This document shows positions 35,856 to 48,800 of a DNA stretch of 64,000 nucleotides, in pieces (positions within the stretch are counted from its first letter, which is position 1; each line of letters starts with the position of its first letter). This DNA comes from Dromaius novaehollandiae (taxonomy: Eukaryota; Chordata; Aves; Casuariiformes; Dromaiidae). The stretch spans positions 139,644,721-139,708,720 of the forward strand of contig NC_088098.1 in NCBI RefSeq assembly GCF_036370855.1, given 5' to 3'. Both the position numbers and the translations under genes were made by a program. Under the pieces are notes generated by a model. It made no database searches, was not told the DNA's origin, and saw only the letters and a list, made by a program, of their open reading frames with translations.

Positions 35856-38519
35856 CTGTGGAAAATAAAGAGGATGAGAATTTATTAGCACTTCTGCATT
35901 TTGTCCACTTCTGCTTCTGAAAGTCATGCTGAAACTCTTGTGTGGCTTTGAAAATGAGTGCCTTACAAATAAATATACACCAAAATGTAAGTTTACAGTA
36001 ACTATAATATTGCTGGATTCAAGGATTCGGAATGTAGGTGTACAATCCTCAGCTTGAGACACCTGTGTTTGAGCAATTCACCTTTGTGGCAAAAGATGAA
36101 GAACTTTCTTTTTTATGACCGTTACTGCTTCTACTTTGAAGTGCTCCAAAGACTGCTACAGAGCAGCACAAAGTGCTGTGCATCCTTTTCTCTCTGAATA
36201 CCATGTCCACACTACCTTTCTGTACAGCTACACTTTAGGAAGATAAAGAGTATCAGGAAAACAATCCTATATTTTCCACATGCCACAGTTAAAACTAGGG
36301 CACTGTTCAGTGTTTTCTTCTTTTCTGTATAATATTATATATCCCCCCAATAGTAGTCCTTCCACTCTCAGGAAATCTTAAGAGTGAGTACTGCCCTTCA
36401 GCATTTCTGTAAGGAAATCACACATCCTGTGGCGCCAAATGGGAAATGAAATCTATAGTGTACAGAGTGCACCCTGTGCAAAGCTGTGCAAGGTAGCTCT
36501 GACAAAGGAGCAAACTAGCATCTTTTCATGGCACTGTCTTATGCCAGGCAAATATACCATCTCATTTGCAGCTTGTCAGGTTGTCTCCACTGTAATCCCC
36601 CCATTGCCTTGGATGCACATACCCTGGCCTAGAAAAAGCATTTCAGGTGGGTCACCAGCAGAGGCAGACCTAGAACCCAAATCTCCTCACTTAATGACGT
36701 GTGCTCCACCTGCTCTGCCCTGTTACCTCCCCATATTTGGGCAAGAGGGCCTTGTCCATTAAGGCCATGTCCATTAAGTTTCGGTTGTGCACAGAGAGTG
36801 AAACTCATTTCAGCTAGTCATCTACCCTGAAATAGGATGAATCACACCCTAAAAATGCATAGTTAATTTAAATGCAGATGCCTACTTAGTATTCAGCTAA
36901 TTTCAGGTAAAATAAATTCCCAGAGTGTTCTCTAAATGTACATTTGATAATGCAATTTCTAAATGAAAACTGCATAGTAAAAAACGGTCATTATTTCACA
37001 GTACCCCTTCATTTTTTTTTTGAAAAAATTTACTCATAACATTCTTCGGGAACTCTGCTTTCCAAATCCAAATCTGCCTCTGTGATTACTAAGAAGGATA
37101 CTGATTCTTAATCCTGCTTTCAGATGCTACTGTACAGTCACTGCCAATTTATTTTGGGAACAAAGAAAACGCTGCCATTTTAACAGAAAGCAACCATACC
37201 CTGAAAATTTAACAGCCTTTTTGAAAGTAGAAATCCAAACACATGGATTATCTGGGCTGATTCTCTTCGTTTTGATTTAATATACTTGGGCCAGGTTAAT
37301 CTGGATTCGAATTATCTGTTAGTCTGGGTGTCCAAACGATTAAGGTAGTAAGCAGTTTTACAGATGCCTGCTTTACTGACTGATTAATCTGCAGGATTTG
37401 ACTTTTTTCCCCCCTCAATGCAAATGCAGTTTGATTTGGATTATGTAGGTCACAGTGCTACACTCTTATTTCCCTTAGATGACATGCACATTTAACAACA
37501 CGACTGCTTCACCATCTGACACACAACTGAAAAGAGCTATGCTCCATGCTATCAAGCTTTTCACTTCTGCAGCTGTGCTGCGACTTTCTAAAATGAAAAA
37601 ACAAAACAAAACAGAAACATGTTGTTCAGGATTTACCAATCTGGACTGACAGTCCAGATCAGCTATCTTGTTTATACCTACGGATTTTTTTTTTTTTTTA
37701 AAAAAGGGCTGTCTTCCCAGTAGCACCCTGCTTAGATGCCTACAAGTAGCTGAGGCTGACCTTTAAAGGACCACCTGTAAAGGTGAGAAGGCCAGTACGT
37801 GCTATTCTTCAAGACTGTCATAGCCATTAAGAATCGGATTATGATCATTGACTGCTTCTGACCTAGGTGAAGACTCCTTTAGATGCAGCAACTGGGAGCT
37901 CACTATGTAGTTTTGCTAACCAGCAGAAAATCTGTACTTTGTTCGAGATCTACAGAGCCAAAAGAGTGACACTGAACTACCTTACATCCTGAAACTGGTA
38001 GATGAGTAATTTACAGCTGTGAATTCTGTACCAGTAAACAAGACAATAATAAAACCTGATCTTTTTCCTGTAATACTCACTGTTCTGACTAGCAACACAG
38101 AAACCAGCACAGCACAGGGTGCTGCTGAGGTAGGTTGCTCTGCTCTCAGCTCACTGCTCCATTTCACACTAGGCTTCGGCCTGAGAAGGGGAGAAACTCT
38201 TTTTCAGTGAACATTTGGATTCTGCAGGAGCTGCCAACACTTTCCTAACGGCAATGAGGACCCTTCCTATTCAGAGACACATGGATTTTCCTTATTACTA
38301 AACACACTTTTACAGTGTCTTCAACATCTGTACAAATCCAGCTATTTTGTAATTATGGTAAACCTACTTTAAACTCAATACATATAACACATACATTCTC
38401 TTCCTGCTGGGAATACAGAGATTGTCCCAAATAATTTAAAATGGATTTTTCTGAAGTGCCTCTACATGAAATTCCTATACTTGCTTCAAATCCATGTCAT
38501 CACTTTATAACTACTAAAC

Positions 38520-38531
38520 GGGGGGGGGGGG
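38520..38531. repeat. Poly(G) run, 12 bases
   Basis: Uninterrupted G run on the plus strand, so poly(C) in the SHROOM2 pre-mRNA. Its length should be treated with caution because such runs are error-prone in sequencing. Confidence 0.85.
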
Positions 38532-39736
38532 CACCACACACTTCTGGTTTGCAAAGTCTAGAAAAACAAGTATTATAATCTTCATTTCAGGCCACTGTAG
38601 AATGATATCTCATAACAGAACTGACTGATTTCTAGGAATCAAGGAACAGGTTCTGGGCATATTTCTCTTCTAAAACAAATGAAAACAAACCATGATTGAA
38701 GCGTTCAGGCCCTTAATGAGTCTCTCTTAAACTGCTGCCAAATATGTGAAGCTGGGCCAAGTCATATATCCTGGTTGTTTTATAAGGATGCTATGACCCA
38801 CTTACTGCCAGTTACATACATTTTCTGACAAGATCTAAGATGAAAGCCTGCTGAACTGAGTGCTCACATCCTACTGCATGGGGAGGAGCAGGTAGAGAAG
38901 TAAGCGGCAATGTGTGTGTCTGGCTATGACTGCATACACAGGGAAGATGAGGAAGCTCTACTAAAAGCTCTTCATGAAATATTTCTCATTTTATATAGTT
39001 AGTGGTGGAGTAGGGGAATGGAGCAAGGGAGAAAGAGTATGTAAAGGGGAACACGCTTTTCCTGTTTGCAAAGACCAGCACAAATAAATGGCATTTTGGC
39101 TTATAAAAGTTTTAGTTTGTTGGGCAAACAAGAAAAGTTTAAACTGCCCCCCCACACTCCACTCTCTCCATCATCTCCATCATGAGATGGAAAGTAATTC
39201 TAGCAAAAATGACGAATGTGATTCTCTCATACATGGAACCAGATAAAAACGAATGATTCCAAATGTAGTGAAATCCTTAATTTGTCTAAGTAGTACAGCT
39301 GTTTGGTGCACATGCTGTGCAACATGGTGAATGGAGGGGGAAGAGGGAATCATTAAAAAAAAAAAGAGGGGAGAGAAAACACTACAGCCTCCTCAAATTC
39401 AGTGGTATCCACTCTTGCATTCAAAACACCAGTGGGAATCTCTTATGGAATATCTCATTCTTAAGACTAAATATATTCCTAATGGCCAAATGAAAGGCAT
39501 TTCTGTGGGACAGGATCACACTGAGGGTTGATTATTAAGCAGAGAGTTGACATTAATGGAAAAGATTTGCTCACCATTGTATTACTTGCTTCGGTGAACA
39601 GTTAAACTACATTGCTTTAATTGAACAAAAGACCATTTCCTGCAGTTTATCAGTACTGGGAACCTGGATTAAAATATCTTGTTTCAAATCACTAATGAGA
39701 TGAGTTTGATGATCTTAATGTAGGTCAATGCTTTCT

Positions 39737-39790
39737 CAAATCACAGAAATATATTATCATCTCCCAAATCACAGAAATATCATTATCATC
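39737..39790. repeat. Short tandem direct repeat, period about 28
   Basis: CAAATCACAGAAATAT followed by ATTATCATCT occurs twice in a row, with one inserted base in the second copy. Confidence 0.85.
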
Positions 39791-40507
39791 TTTATTTTCA
39801 GTCATGGGGTATTATGTTGACCTTAGATCATAAATAAAGCACCAAAGGATGGTGGTGATGGTGGGGATGAACAGAAGTTGAGAAGACTGCCTCCTTCCTG
39901 ATGAATAACTTGCACTGTGTCTGCCGAGCTGATTAGCTAGCTCCTGCCACCACTGTTTTTATTACTTTGGGAGGTAGGAGGAGTAGAGAGCAAAGCAGTT
40001 TGCTGCTCAAGAAAGCAGATAAACAAATAAAAAAAGGATAGGGAATCCCTACCACCACAAACACAAATCCATGACCTAAATTTCAAAAATATGGAACAGC
40101 TAAAAATGCCATCTGTTAAGAGTGAGAAACATAAGCACTAGCACTTCTTTTTACATAGCAAGTGAGAGAAAGAGAAATACACTAAAGGTTCTCAGATCAA
40201 AAATATTAGTTGGAAATAAAAACCAAAAATGCCTCCCTGCCCTTGGCCCCTTCCCCAAAATGTGCGTCAAGCTGCAAAAAGCATCTAAAATGAAGTTCCT
40301 AAATTCACAGTTGGACACTCAGAGAAACCCAATCTTCCTCTCCTCAAAAAACCCAACCCCCCAAAACCACACACCCAGGCTGATTTTCCAAGTGATCCTG
40401 GATATTTAGGAGGCCTTTTATTTAGGGATGTTTTGCTAGTAAATCCACAGTTAACGAAAAGCATGCCACTTAGAGCATCCCATTACACATTCAGAAAAGT
40501 CTGTTAC

Positions 40508-40688
40508 CTTTTTTTCTGACAAGTCATGATCCAGCTCATCTTCAGAATCATCTTCACTCTGCTGCTGTTGTTGCTGTTCCTGCATGTCCTTCATTTTAAT
40601 CAGTAATTCTGCCTTTGGTGCAGATGTGCTGTAGTAAGTGGAATTGGTTGTCAGGGAGATAGCAGACGGCACACTCTGCTCCTCTTTC
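40508..40688 (-). CDS. SHROOM2: SHROOM2 internal exon (ASD2, poly-Q and acidic linker)
   Basis: 181 bases, entered with one base completing a lysine codon and leaving in phase 0 at AAG/GTAACA. The product runs [12 protein letters not shown], the conserved [20 protein letters not shown], then a glutamine run of six and an acidic stretch ([13 protein letters not shown]) before SEKK. The [15 protein letters not shown] block is a hallmark of SHROOM2 and SHROOM3 ASD2. The glutamine run and acidic linker vary between species; I recall a shorter, glutamate-containing version in human. The acceptor is CTTTTACCAG. Confidence 0.95.
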
Positions 40689-41768
40689 CTGGTAAAAGGT
40701 CAAAACTTTCATTAACTACTTTTACATCCTAATCACTGAAAAGGAAGAACAACTTTTTAGAGTCATCATTTTGCCAAGTAAGCAGGGCGTTCAAGAGAAA
40801 GCAGTTACCTATGGGAACAGTACATTGCCAAATGTCTGGGACATTGGAATGGGGAAATCTGGGAAAACAGGACACTGCCATACTGGTGGTCACAAAAGCT
40901 GATTATCTATAAGGGCAATCAGAAGAAACAAGGATACAGGTCAAAGGAGGACATGCAGACTTCAGTAGATGCTAGTTGTGAAGAAAATGTGTGATTTCAG
41001 CAGAAAACCACTCATAGCTAAAGCTGAAATAGTAGAGAAAACCTTTCACTGTTACAGTAAGTGAAATACAAGAAAGATATCTGGAAACAAAATGTGAAGT
41101 TCCATTTTACTAAGCAGTACAAAGATCTCAGTGTTATTACCATTAAGAATAGGCAGAAACTCCTGCTTCTACAAATGAATGAAGTAACCCTTTTAGACTG
41201 CCAAATGTAGGATACTGTGAAGTAATTACCTTTTTGGATACAGAATTACACATGAACTTCTTGAGAAAGTTACAACTTAATTAATGCTCATAACAAAACA
41301 CCTATAGAACATCAACATCTTTCCACTGGGTTTTAAATCCTTTTTTTCTTTATTCTCGCTCAGTAGCAGAAAATGCCTTATGCCCACTTTAAGTTGTCTT
41401 TATACATTTTCATAACACAATAAATGCTAAAATATTGCTCCTTCTCTATCCAGCGACTAGCCTAGATGAGCTTAGTAAAATATCTAATTCCTATGAACAG
41501 GAGAAATATTTCATTCCTTAAGTTCTCACACAAATAGTTTTCAGCGAGGTCTCAGGGAATTTTTTATATTATACAACATTGTTCTTTTTCTCATGATTAG
41601 TTGTATCATTAGTGTTATTATTAGTGATTGCTATTCTAAGGGAAAACTCTTAGAAAAGCCCCAAATCTAAAGAGTAGGAAGATCCTCATCCTTAGCCTCC
41701 TTGGAAAACTGACAGGCTTTGGAGAGCAACTTGCAAGGAAACACTGGCCCATAAAAAACAATACTCAC
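40689..41768 (-). other. SHROOM2: SHROOM2 intron, 1.1 kb
   Basis: Short intron with consensus GTGAGT donor and CAG acceptor. Nothing else is seen in it. Confidence 0.9.
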
Positions 41769-42314
41769 TTCTCTTCTGAAATTTTAGGAGAAGGAACCTT
41801 TGGCAGGAGCTTCCTGCGCTGCTGAGCTTCTTCTAAGAGGTGTTCATCTTTGGGGAAGATTCCGACCATCAGGTCCATTGTTGTTTTTATTTTCATGTTA
41901 GGATCTAATATGTCTGCGAGAGATTTATCTCTTCCCACAATCTCCCTGGCTAGCTCCTCTGATTTCCAGTCTTCAAAAGTCTTCTCTTTGGCCTTTACAT
42001 AACTGACTGCTGGGGCCGCAGCGCTGCTGTCCTTCAAGTTGTTCCCAGGTTCTTCAGCTGGTTGAGGGTCAGCTGGTTTGGTTCTGGTTTCTGGCTCTAC
42101 ACCTTGCCTGGTGTAAGCACAGAATCGTGAATAGGATTGCTCAGAAGTGCTGAGTGTTTTAATCTGGTCCTTTTCTAAACCACTGGGTAAAGCAGGAGGC
42201 TCCATGGTACTCACAAGACTTTGCCGACTCTCCTTCTCTGCACTGCTCTCAGAATGAACTATCTTGATGGGAACCATTTTCACTGTAGTATTGTTGTCTA
42301 TAACTCTCTCAATT
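41769..42314 (-). CDS. SHROOM2: SHROOM2 internal exon (start of ASD2)
   Basis: 546 bases: one base finishing an arginine codon, 181 full codons, and two bases of the next lysine codon. It begins [19 protein letters not shown], which agrees closely with human SHROOM2. The text [19 protein letters not shown] is also nearly invariant in the family. The middle (about residues 55-110 of the exon) is a poorly conserved, proline- and glutamate-rich linker. The last 65 residues open the ASD2 domain with [36 protein letters not shown] and [11 protein letters not shown]. The GTGAGT donor is a perfect match to consensus, and the acceptor CATTTTCCAG is good. Confidence 0.97.
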
Positions 42315-45300
42315 CTGGAAAATGAGGAAAATTCATCTTTAGAAGTGTAAGAACTTTACATCTCAATTGTTATCCACAAATCAGAGGGGAAGCTCAAATA
42401 TAAAAAAATAGATAAATGATCTATGTAATGGGATATTCCTTGTATCATATCTCAAGCCCTTAATCTGCATTTTTTCTTTTCTGCCCATACATTTTAAACA
42501 GTATTAGTTCATTTATAAGTAATACTAACATCAGTCTTCTACAGCACTCATTGAACAGGACTTCTATGGTGTAATCTCAGTAGCCCAATGCCAATTTTGA
42601 GATGGTGTTGCTGGACCACCTCTTACGCCTTTGCTGCCACAGACAGAGGAAATACGCCTCTAACTAAACATCGTTGTCTCACATCTATCCAACAACAGCC
42701 TCATCTTCTGGCCTGACTGGCTGTTTAGCTGCCTGGGTAGTTTTTGATGCCCTAACATCAATCTCTAGTCCTTCCAAGAGAAGAGATGACAGACCAGATG
42801 GAACCGCAGGCTAGGACTATGCTGAACTACAATAACAACAGATGATCATATATGGAGAACCAGGAAATCATTGAGAACATAACTACATAATTAAAAAAAA
42901 AATCTCTATTTGTAAAATTTCACACGAGATGCAGGAGTTTAGTAAACAGATCCCACTGTAGTGTCCTAGTTTTCTAGTTAAAGGAGGAAAAAAAACAACT
43001 ACTCAAAAGGATAATGTACACAATTCTGCATATTTTTGTTTTATAGCAGGAATTATCTATTGCATAATACAAGAAGCTCCCTTAGACTTCAATAAGGAAA
43101 GCTGTTTAAAGAAGAGGCTAGCTTAGATTTTAAATTGGAGAATAACATGTTAAGTAACACTACTAAAACATCTGCACTGTATGTTACCCATACAAGAAAC
43201 CGAAGTCTAGTTTGGTGGCTTTGAGTTTGCAGAAAGTTTAAAATTATTGTCATAATGTGGGTTTGGAAGCTCTACGGCAAGCAAAGGAACATTGCCTACT
43301 GCTGAAATATCTGGTTTCATCTGGCTCGCTTGCCGCCTTTCAGATAAGTGACTAAGACATACTGTGACTCTTTTCCTATAAGTATGGGTGTGTCATTTAA
43401 AAATAAAAACTTATACTTACTGTGCTTTCACAGTGAAAAGAAAATCTATTAGACATGATCTCTTTCAGCTGTGTCTTGTATTTTAAAGGCATATTTGCTT
43501 CTGAATGTGCAGTCTCCAAATAAATACATACTTTCCTCCCTCTCTCAAGTGCTTTGTGCAGAATGCTTTGGCATGCTCAAGTCCTGAGCCAGCTTTTGGG
43601 GCAGGTTTTCCAGCTCACTCCAGTGAGCTTCACGCTTGTTTGGCCAAGCCTGTGATATACAGCAGCAACAGTGATGCAGATACAGCCTATCATTTATTAT
43701 TAATATCCTGACAAAGCTGAAAGAATGCTTCCTTAAATAAGAAATCCTTCTTTTCACATCCTTCCTGCCCTACTTCACCATTCCTTTTAGGTCAAGAAGT
43801 TTTCAGGGGGACTGTCATTTTAAAGAGTTTACATTCATGTCTGCTTTTCAGCCTTAGCTCCTGGTCTGCAAGCATGGGCTCTGTTTTGGGGGCAGCTAGG
43901 CTGGGCAAAGAGGCCTGTCACTGCCCCCAGCCTGCTGACATAAATATGTGTAGTTGCTCCCTTCACGCGATTCAGTCAAAACCTTCTCAGCTGAAACACT
44001 TCAAAAGCTCTTTCCTCCTCTTCCCCCTGCAACCTTTTAGTTTTTAAATAAGGCCTATATTTTTTTTGACTCAACTAGACTGAGCAGAATATCATGCCAG
44101 GGGTGTGCGGGGGCTGGTAGTTCTGCGGCTGTGGAGCAACCAGTACTTCACCCATCTCAGCCCCAGCACGAAGCGCAGTCTTGCACGCAGGAGCTGCATG
44201 GCCACATCAGCATGGCGTCAAGCCAGGGCCAAGCAGCCCTGCCGAGAAGCAGATTTTCCTAGGAGGAGGCAACCACGCTATGAACAAAACCCTGCTTTCG
44301 GGACTGGAACGCCTATCTTCAGGACGCCATGAAAAACCTACCAGCTCAGGACACCTGCACGCTTGCTCTACAACTCAACATTTTGTTAATGCCCTTTGAC
44401 TTCTGTGTGATCTAAGAAAAGCTTTTTAAGTGTGTGTGGGGGGGAACTGGAAGAGAAGGAATGGACTGATTGCAATTCCTCAGATGCCTGGCATTTTAGC
44501 TATTTTGAGACTCTGAGTACATTATTCTCTGCCTAGCAAAAGATTTTCCAGATGCTTAAGGCATCAAGTCAGCTGATTTTGCTCAGAGCAAAGACAGTTC
44601 TAGAGGCTTCAGAAATTCCAATTAAACAACCAGCATCCCTGTGATTTCCTAAGGTTTTGTATCTGCGGAACTGTGGCATGAAGTTTTAATTTGCAGCAAC
44701 TCTGCTTGTGGCTACTATGAAGCTTTATCCCAACCACAAGCAAAGTCATCCTTCACCTGAGTGTATATTTACTGAAAATCTATTGATGTACATCTAATGA
44801 CATACACTTTTCATCTTTATTACTGCCAAAGAGCCTTCTCTTCTGGAAATAGCTAGGTTTTGTACATCACCAATATTTCCCCATGCTACCTAAAATGTTG
44901 CAAGAAAACCCTGCACACTTACTTAATCAACATGATACATTCCTCAAAGAAGAGTAAACAGCTACATGTTGACAACATTAAACACTAACTGCCTACAGCA
45001 GGCAAACTGGCATGTCCGAAAGCTCATATGCAAGAAGACAGTAACAAATAATAATTCAAACCTAATTAATTGACTACTAACATAAACCTACTTGACATTT
45101 TACTCATATGAAATAAACACCACAGCACTTTTACAGATATGGTCTGCATGTGTCTCAATTTTTGCAGTACCTGTTTTATTAGATAAGTAATGTAATTATT
45201 AACTGAGAACGATAAATTGTGCACAAACAAAAAAGAACCGTTTGTGCGCAAGATTTTAACATGTTAATGAAAGATAGCAGGGTAAATGCCTCACTTTACT

Positions 45301-46740
45301 TTCAAATACCATTCAGATATGGGCCTATAATTAGGCGCACCTCAGTGCACATTTTGACATTAAAGCTTAGTAAAAAGGAGGGCCAAATACAATTATCTTT
45401 CCATGTATCCTTAATATCTATTCATAAAGCAATAAATAAAGGAAGTCATTACTATCACCTGCCTTGGCACATAGATGCTAGAGATCACATGCCATATTGC
45501 ACTTTTTATAATAAACTGCATTAATTTTGCTTTCTGTTGAAAACACTGCAGGATGAAATTTCATTATTTCCTCCTCTCATAGGAGAAAGAATGTCAAGGC
45601 ATGTTTAAGATGCACAAAGTTAAATTTACATACCCCTCTCTCCCTCCCCTCCACCCCCAAACTTCCAACTTCAACTCAGGGCCTCCAGTTCTCTATCTAG
45701 GCAAAAATAAAACAATAATCGATGTTGGCTTCAAGAGACTTGTTAAAAACAAGTTAAGAAATTTTCTGCCACTGAAAATGCCCAGAAAGAAAAACCGATG
45801 TATGCTTGCTATGTCAAATGGCACATAGGAAAACAGCATGACTGAGTCTATTCAACAATTCATGTTACAGCAGAGAAAAGCAATTTCAGCTCCTTTTCCT
45901 CAGAGAAGCCACCTCCACATTCATTTGGCTTGGAGCTTTTATTTTCATTCTTCAACAATGAATTACAGCACTGAAGGATTTATAAAAACTAATGCTCCTG
46001 AACTTCCTGGAACAGTTTATCATCTTGTAGGAGAATAACCTTTTATGATATTAGTAGCATATGACAGAAACAGAAATCTATTAACTTCATTTGGTTTGTC
46101 TAATTCTGAGTTTATCTAGATTGAGAAAGGGCTGACGTTCTCCTGCTGAATCTTCAGCCCATTTCAACATAAATAGCCCTGTGGAGCACTCAGCAGACTA
46201 CTTGGAATGTCAAACTCCACCATAAAAGGAACATGAAAACAGTCGTAATTTGGCAGTACGCCTTACTGCGTGAGCTTTCAAAACAGATGTTCTCACAAGC
46301 AGCTTCCCTTCCAGTGTCTGCTTTGTCCCTTTCCTGATTCATATACTATGTGCAACTGGGGTAGGGAAAATGATGACAGAAGGAGAATCTTCTGACTTAG
46401 ACCAGGCTTACAATAGATAATCCATTTTAATCCATCCCTTTCATTTTCCACTATCTACTAGCTATCGCACGTGAGCAGCACCCCTCATTATTCAGCATCA
46501 ATCAACTAAAAGAAACCACAGACCAACTGAAGGATTCTAATGGTATCAACTAGAATTTCCCATAAATCTTTGCTGTAATATAGTTATTGTCCTTTAGGTC
46601 TCTTTAGGACATGCTGAAAAGGTTTATTGTTAATGAACCCAAAGGATGTGCTTTTAGTAAAGAAATAGAACAACCAACCTTAATAAGGTCTAACTGGGCA
46701 CCAAGGATTATTAAAATAGTAAAGCAGTTATGTCTAATAC
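42315..46740 (-). other. SHROOM2: SHROOM2 intron
   Basis: 4.4 kb with GTATTA donor and CAG acceptor. The part at about 43840-44360 is clearly more GC-rich than the rest and holds chance plus-strand frames. No other gene is supported. Confidence 0.85.
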
Positions 46741-47499
46741 CTGGCAGGGTTCTCATCCTGTACAGACACAGGAGGTTTATCAGTGAGCTTCTGTGGTGCA
46801 AACTGAGGAGAAGGGGACCTTGATGTTTCCATTTCTGGTTTTTGAAGGTAACAATACTTGGAAGATAATACAGACTCAGACTTAAGGTGCGTTTTCTCTT
46901 CTAAGTGCTGACAAACATTCTCCGTGGATGACGTTTGCTGGAGCTCCTGTGGATTAGCACTCTTTAGTTTTCCATTGAAAGCTGCAGGACTCTGAGAGAG
47001 AGATGAGTGACCAGTAAATACTTCGGCAGAGCTGGGGGAAGAGGACGGAATGGGCTGGCTGGGAGCTACCAGCAAAGATTCGGAAGAGCTGCCAAGTGAC
47101 AGTGCAGAATTTTCTGCTCGCCTATATTTATCTCTTTTAGGCGGTGGAGGCCTCTGAGGAGCAGGTCCACGTTTCTTGTTCAGCAGCGTTGGCTCTGTTC
47201 TATGATTTGCCTCTCCTTTGCCCTGTGACAGACAGGAGTGGTTCTCATTCAAGGCCTGTGGCTCAGAACATGCAAGAAGAGGCAAATTGCAACCCTTGCT
47301 TTTCTCATTCACGTTTTCCTGAGAGTATCTGTAATCACTGGGCAACGTCCCAGATCTCCCCCGGCTTTCGTGAGACAAAACCGTAGGCTCTCTTGCATGC
47401 GATGGTCTGACAGATGCTTTCCACTTGTTGCCTAAATTCTGGTCCAGCTGATCCCTTTTCTCCTGTGGGTTTTCTCTCAGGGTCCCTTTATCAGTTTGC
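46741..47499 (-). CDS. SHROOM2: SHROOM2 internal exon (disordered linker between ASD1 and ASD2)
   Basis: 759 bases: one base of a split codon, 252 codons, then two bases of the split arginine codon. The acceptor is CTTTCTTCCCTGTAG and the donor CCAG/GTATTA. The product starts [14 protein letters not shown] and continues through NKWKASVRP, a basic proline-rich motif ([17 protein letters not shown]), [13 protein letters not shown] and a serine-rich tract, to [12 protein letters not shown] and ENPAR. It is low in hydrophobic residues and looks disordered, as this part of SHROOM proteins usually is. Linker text is weakly conserved, so the assignment leans on the exact phase match with the next exon, strand and spacing. 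With the four downstream exons it gives 674 residues, against about 1,616 for human SHROOM2. The PDZ domain and ASD1 must therefore lie beyond the window. Confidence 0.92.
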
Positions 47500-48778
47500 C
47501 TACAGGGAAGAAAGCATGGTTAGTTTATTTCCTTCCATATGAGGCCACAGATGATCTAGGAAGCTTGAATACTGAGGTTACATCAAACATTTAATACCAA
47601 CTCCTCCAGTCTACAGTAACTATATAGCACAAAAACATTCTCTCATGTATAAACATACACTGTGTACCTAATCTAATGTGATAAGTCAAAGCATAATGCC
47701 AGGCTAAATTAGGTACATAGAATCATAAGCGACACAACCTTCAGTTAACCTGAGGCGCTGCTGTGTACATGGCATATCTAAACACACAGAAAATCTGAAG
47801 CACTAATGTATGTGGCATAGTCAAATGTGCAAATGTTTTTCTTCTATTTTGGTATAAAGTAAAACTGTCTTGAGGAGAGGAATTGTATACTAAAATTTAA
47901 TTTGATTTTTGTTTCAGAATCAGCAAAGTGCAGAAAACAGGTTTCTTTTGTATGTGCAAAACTGAGACTTCCATTTCATTTTAAATGTAAATTGAATATC
48001 GTTAATTTTAAATATGAATCTGGAGGTGTGAATTTTTAGATATGCATAATTGGCTAAAAATGAAATGAGTGCAAAGGAAAAGGTCAAGTTTGCTGAAGCT
48101 AAAAAGATGGGAAAATGAAAAACTGAAAAAGAGAAAAAAATTTAGTAGTACATTATTTTCTAGTCAGGCTTATTTTAAACTTGAATTTTTTTCCCCTGTC
48201 ACCATAAATAACTAATAATGACCAGAAAAGCCTCATCTTACACAGAAATGTTTTCATTTTCATTCCAATTGTACACCCTGCTTCTTTAGTCAATATGTGG
48301 AAGCAACTCCAGGCAGGTGCTTTGTTGTAAGAAATGTAGTTGATTTGGGCTCACTAAATAAAGAAAAATTGGGAAAGAAACAGAAGATGGAAAAAAGTAC
48401 CTCTGGAGCCCTGAAAAAAGGCGAGTTTGCTCTTTGCATAAATGAGGCTGAAGAGACACTGTGAGCTTAGAATGTGACAGAAAAGCAAAAGGCTTCAGAG
48501 AACTAATACCATTTGTGCTACTAGCAGCTTTGGTCCCTATATTTTGAAATAATAATCCTTAAGACTTGCTTTGCACAAGTTTTCTCTCAACTGGACTGTG
48601 AAAGGGTCTTTTCCAGCATTGTTGTAAAGAAGGTTAACTAGAATTTTTAACATAAACAGGTTATTAGCCTTACTGCACCAGTTTTGAGAGTACCTCTGTA
48701 GGTGGTTAACATCAATATGTATGAAAACTAAACTTGGGATAAAAGCACCTAAAACAAGTAATAAACTTCCTTATAAGT

Positions 48779-48800
48779 AAAAATAAATAAATAAATAAAT
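48779..48800. repeat. AAAT microsatellite
   Basis: Five tandem AAAT units with an A-rich start. Confidence 0.95.

Larger units (their letters stand above)
35856..40507 (-). other. SHROOM2: SHROOM2 intron
   Basis: 4.7 kb between phase-0 exons, with GTAACA donor and CAG acceptor. No gene inside. It holds a 12-base G run (38520-38531) and a short direct duplication near 39737-39780. Confidence 0.85.

Noticed and set aside
35557-35868. A 103-codon plus-strand open frame rich in Ser and Arg
   Set aside because: Antisense shadow of the SHROOM2 ASD2 exon at 35583-35855.
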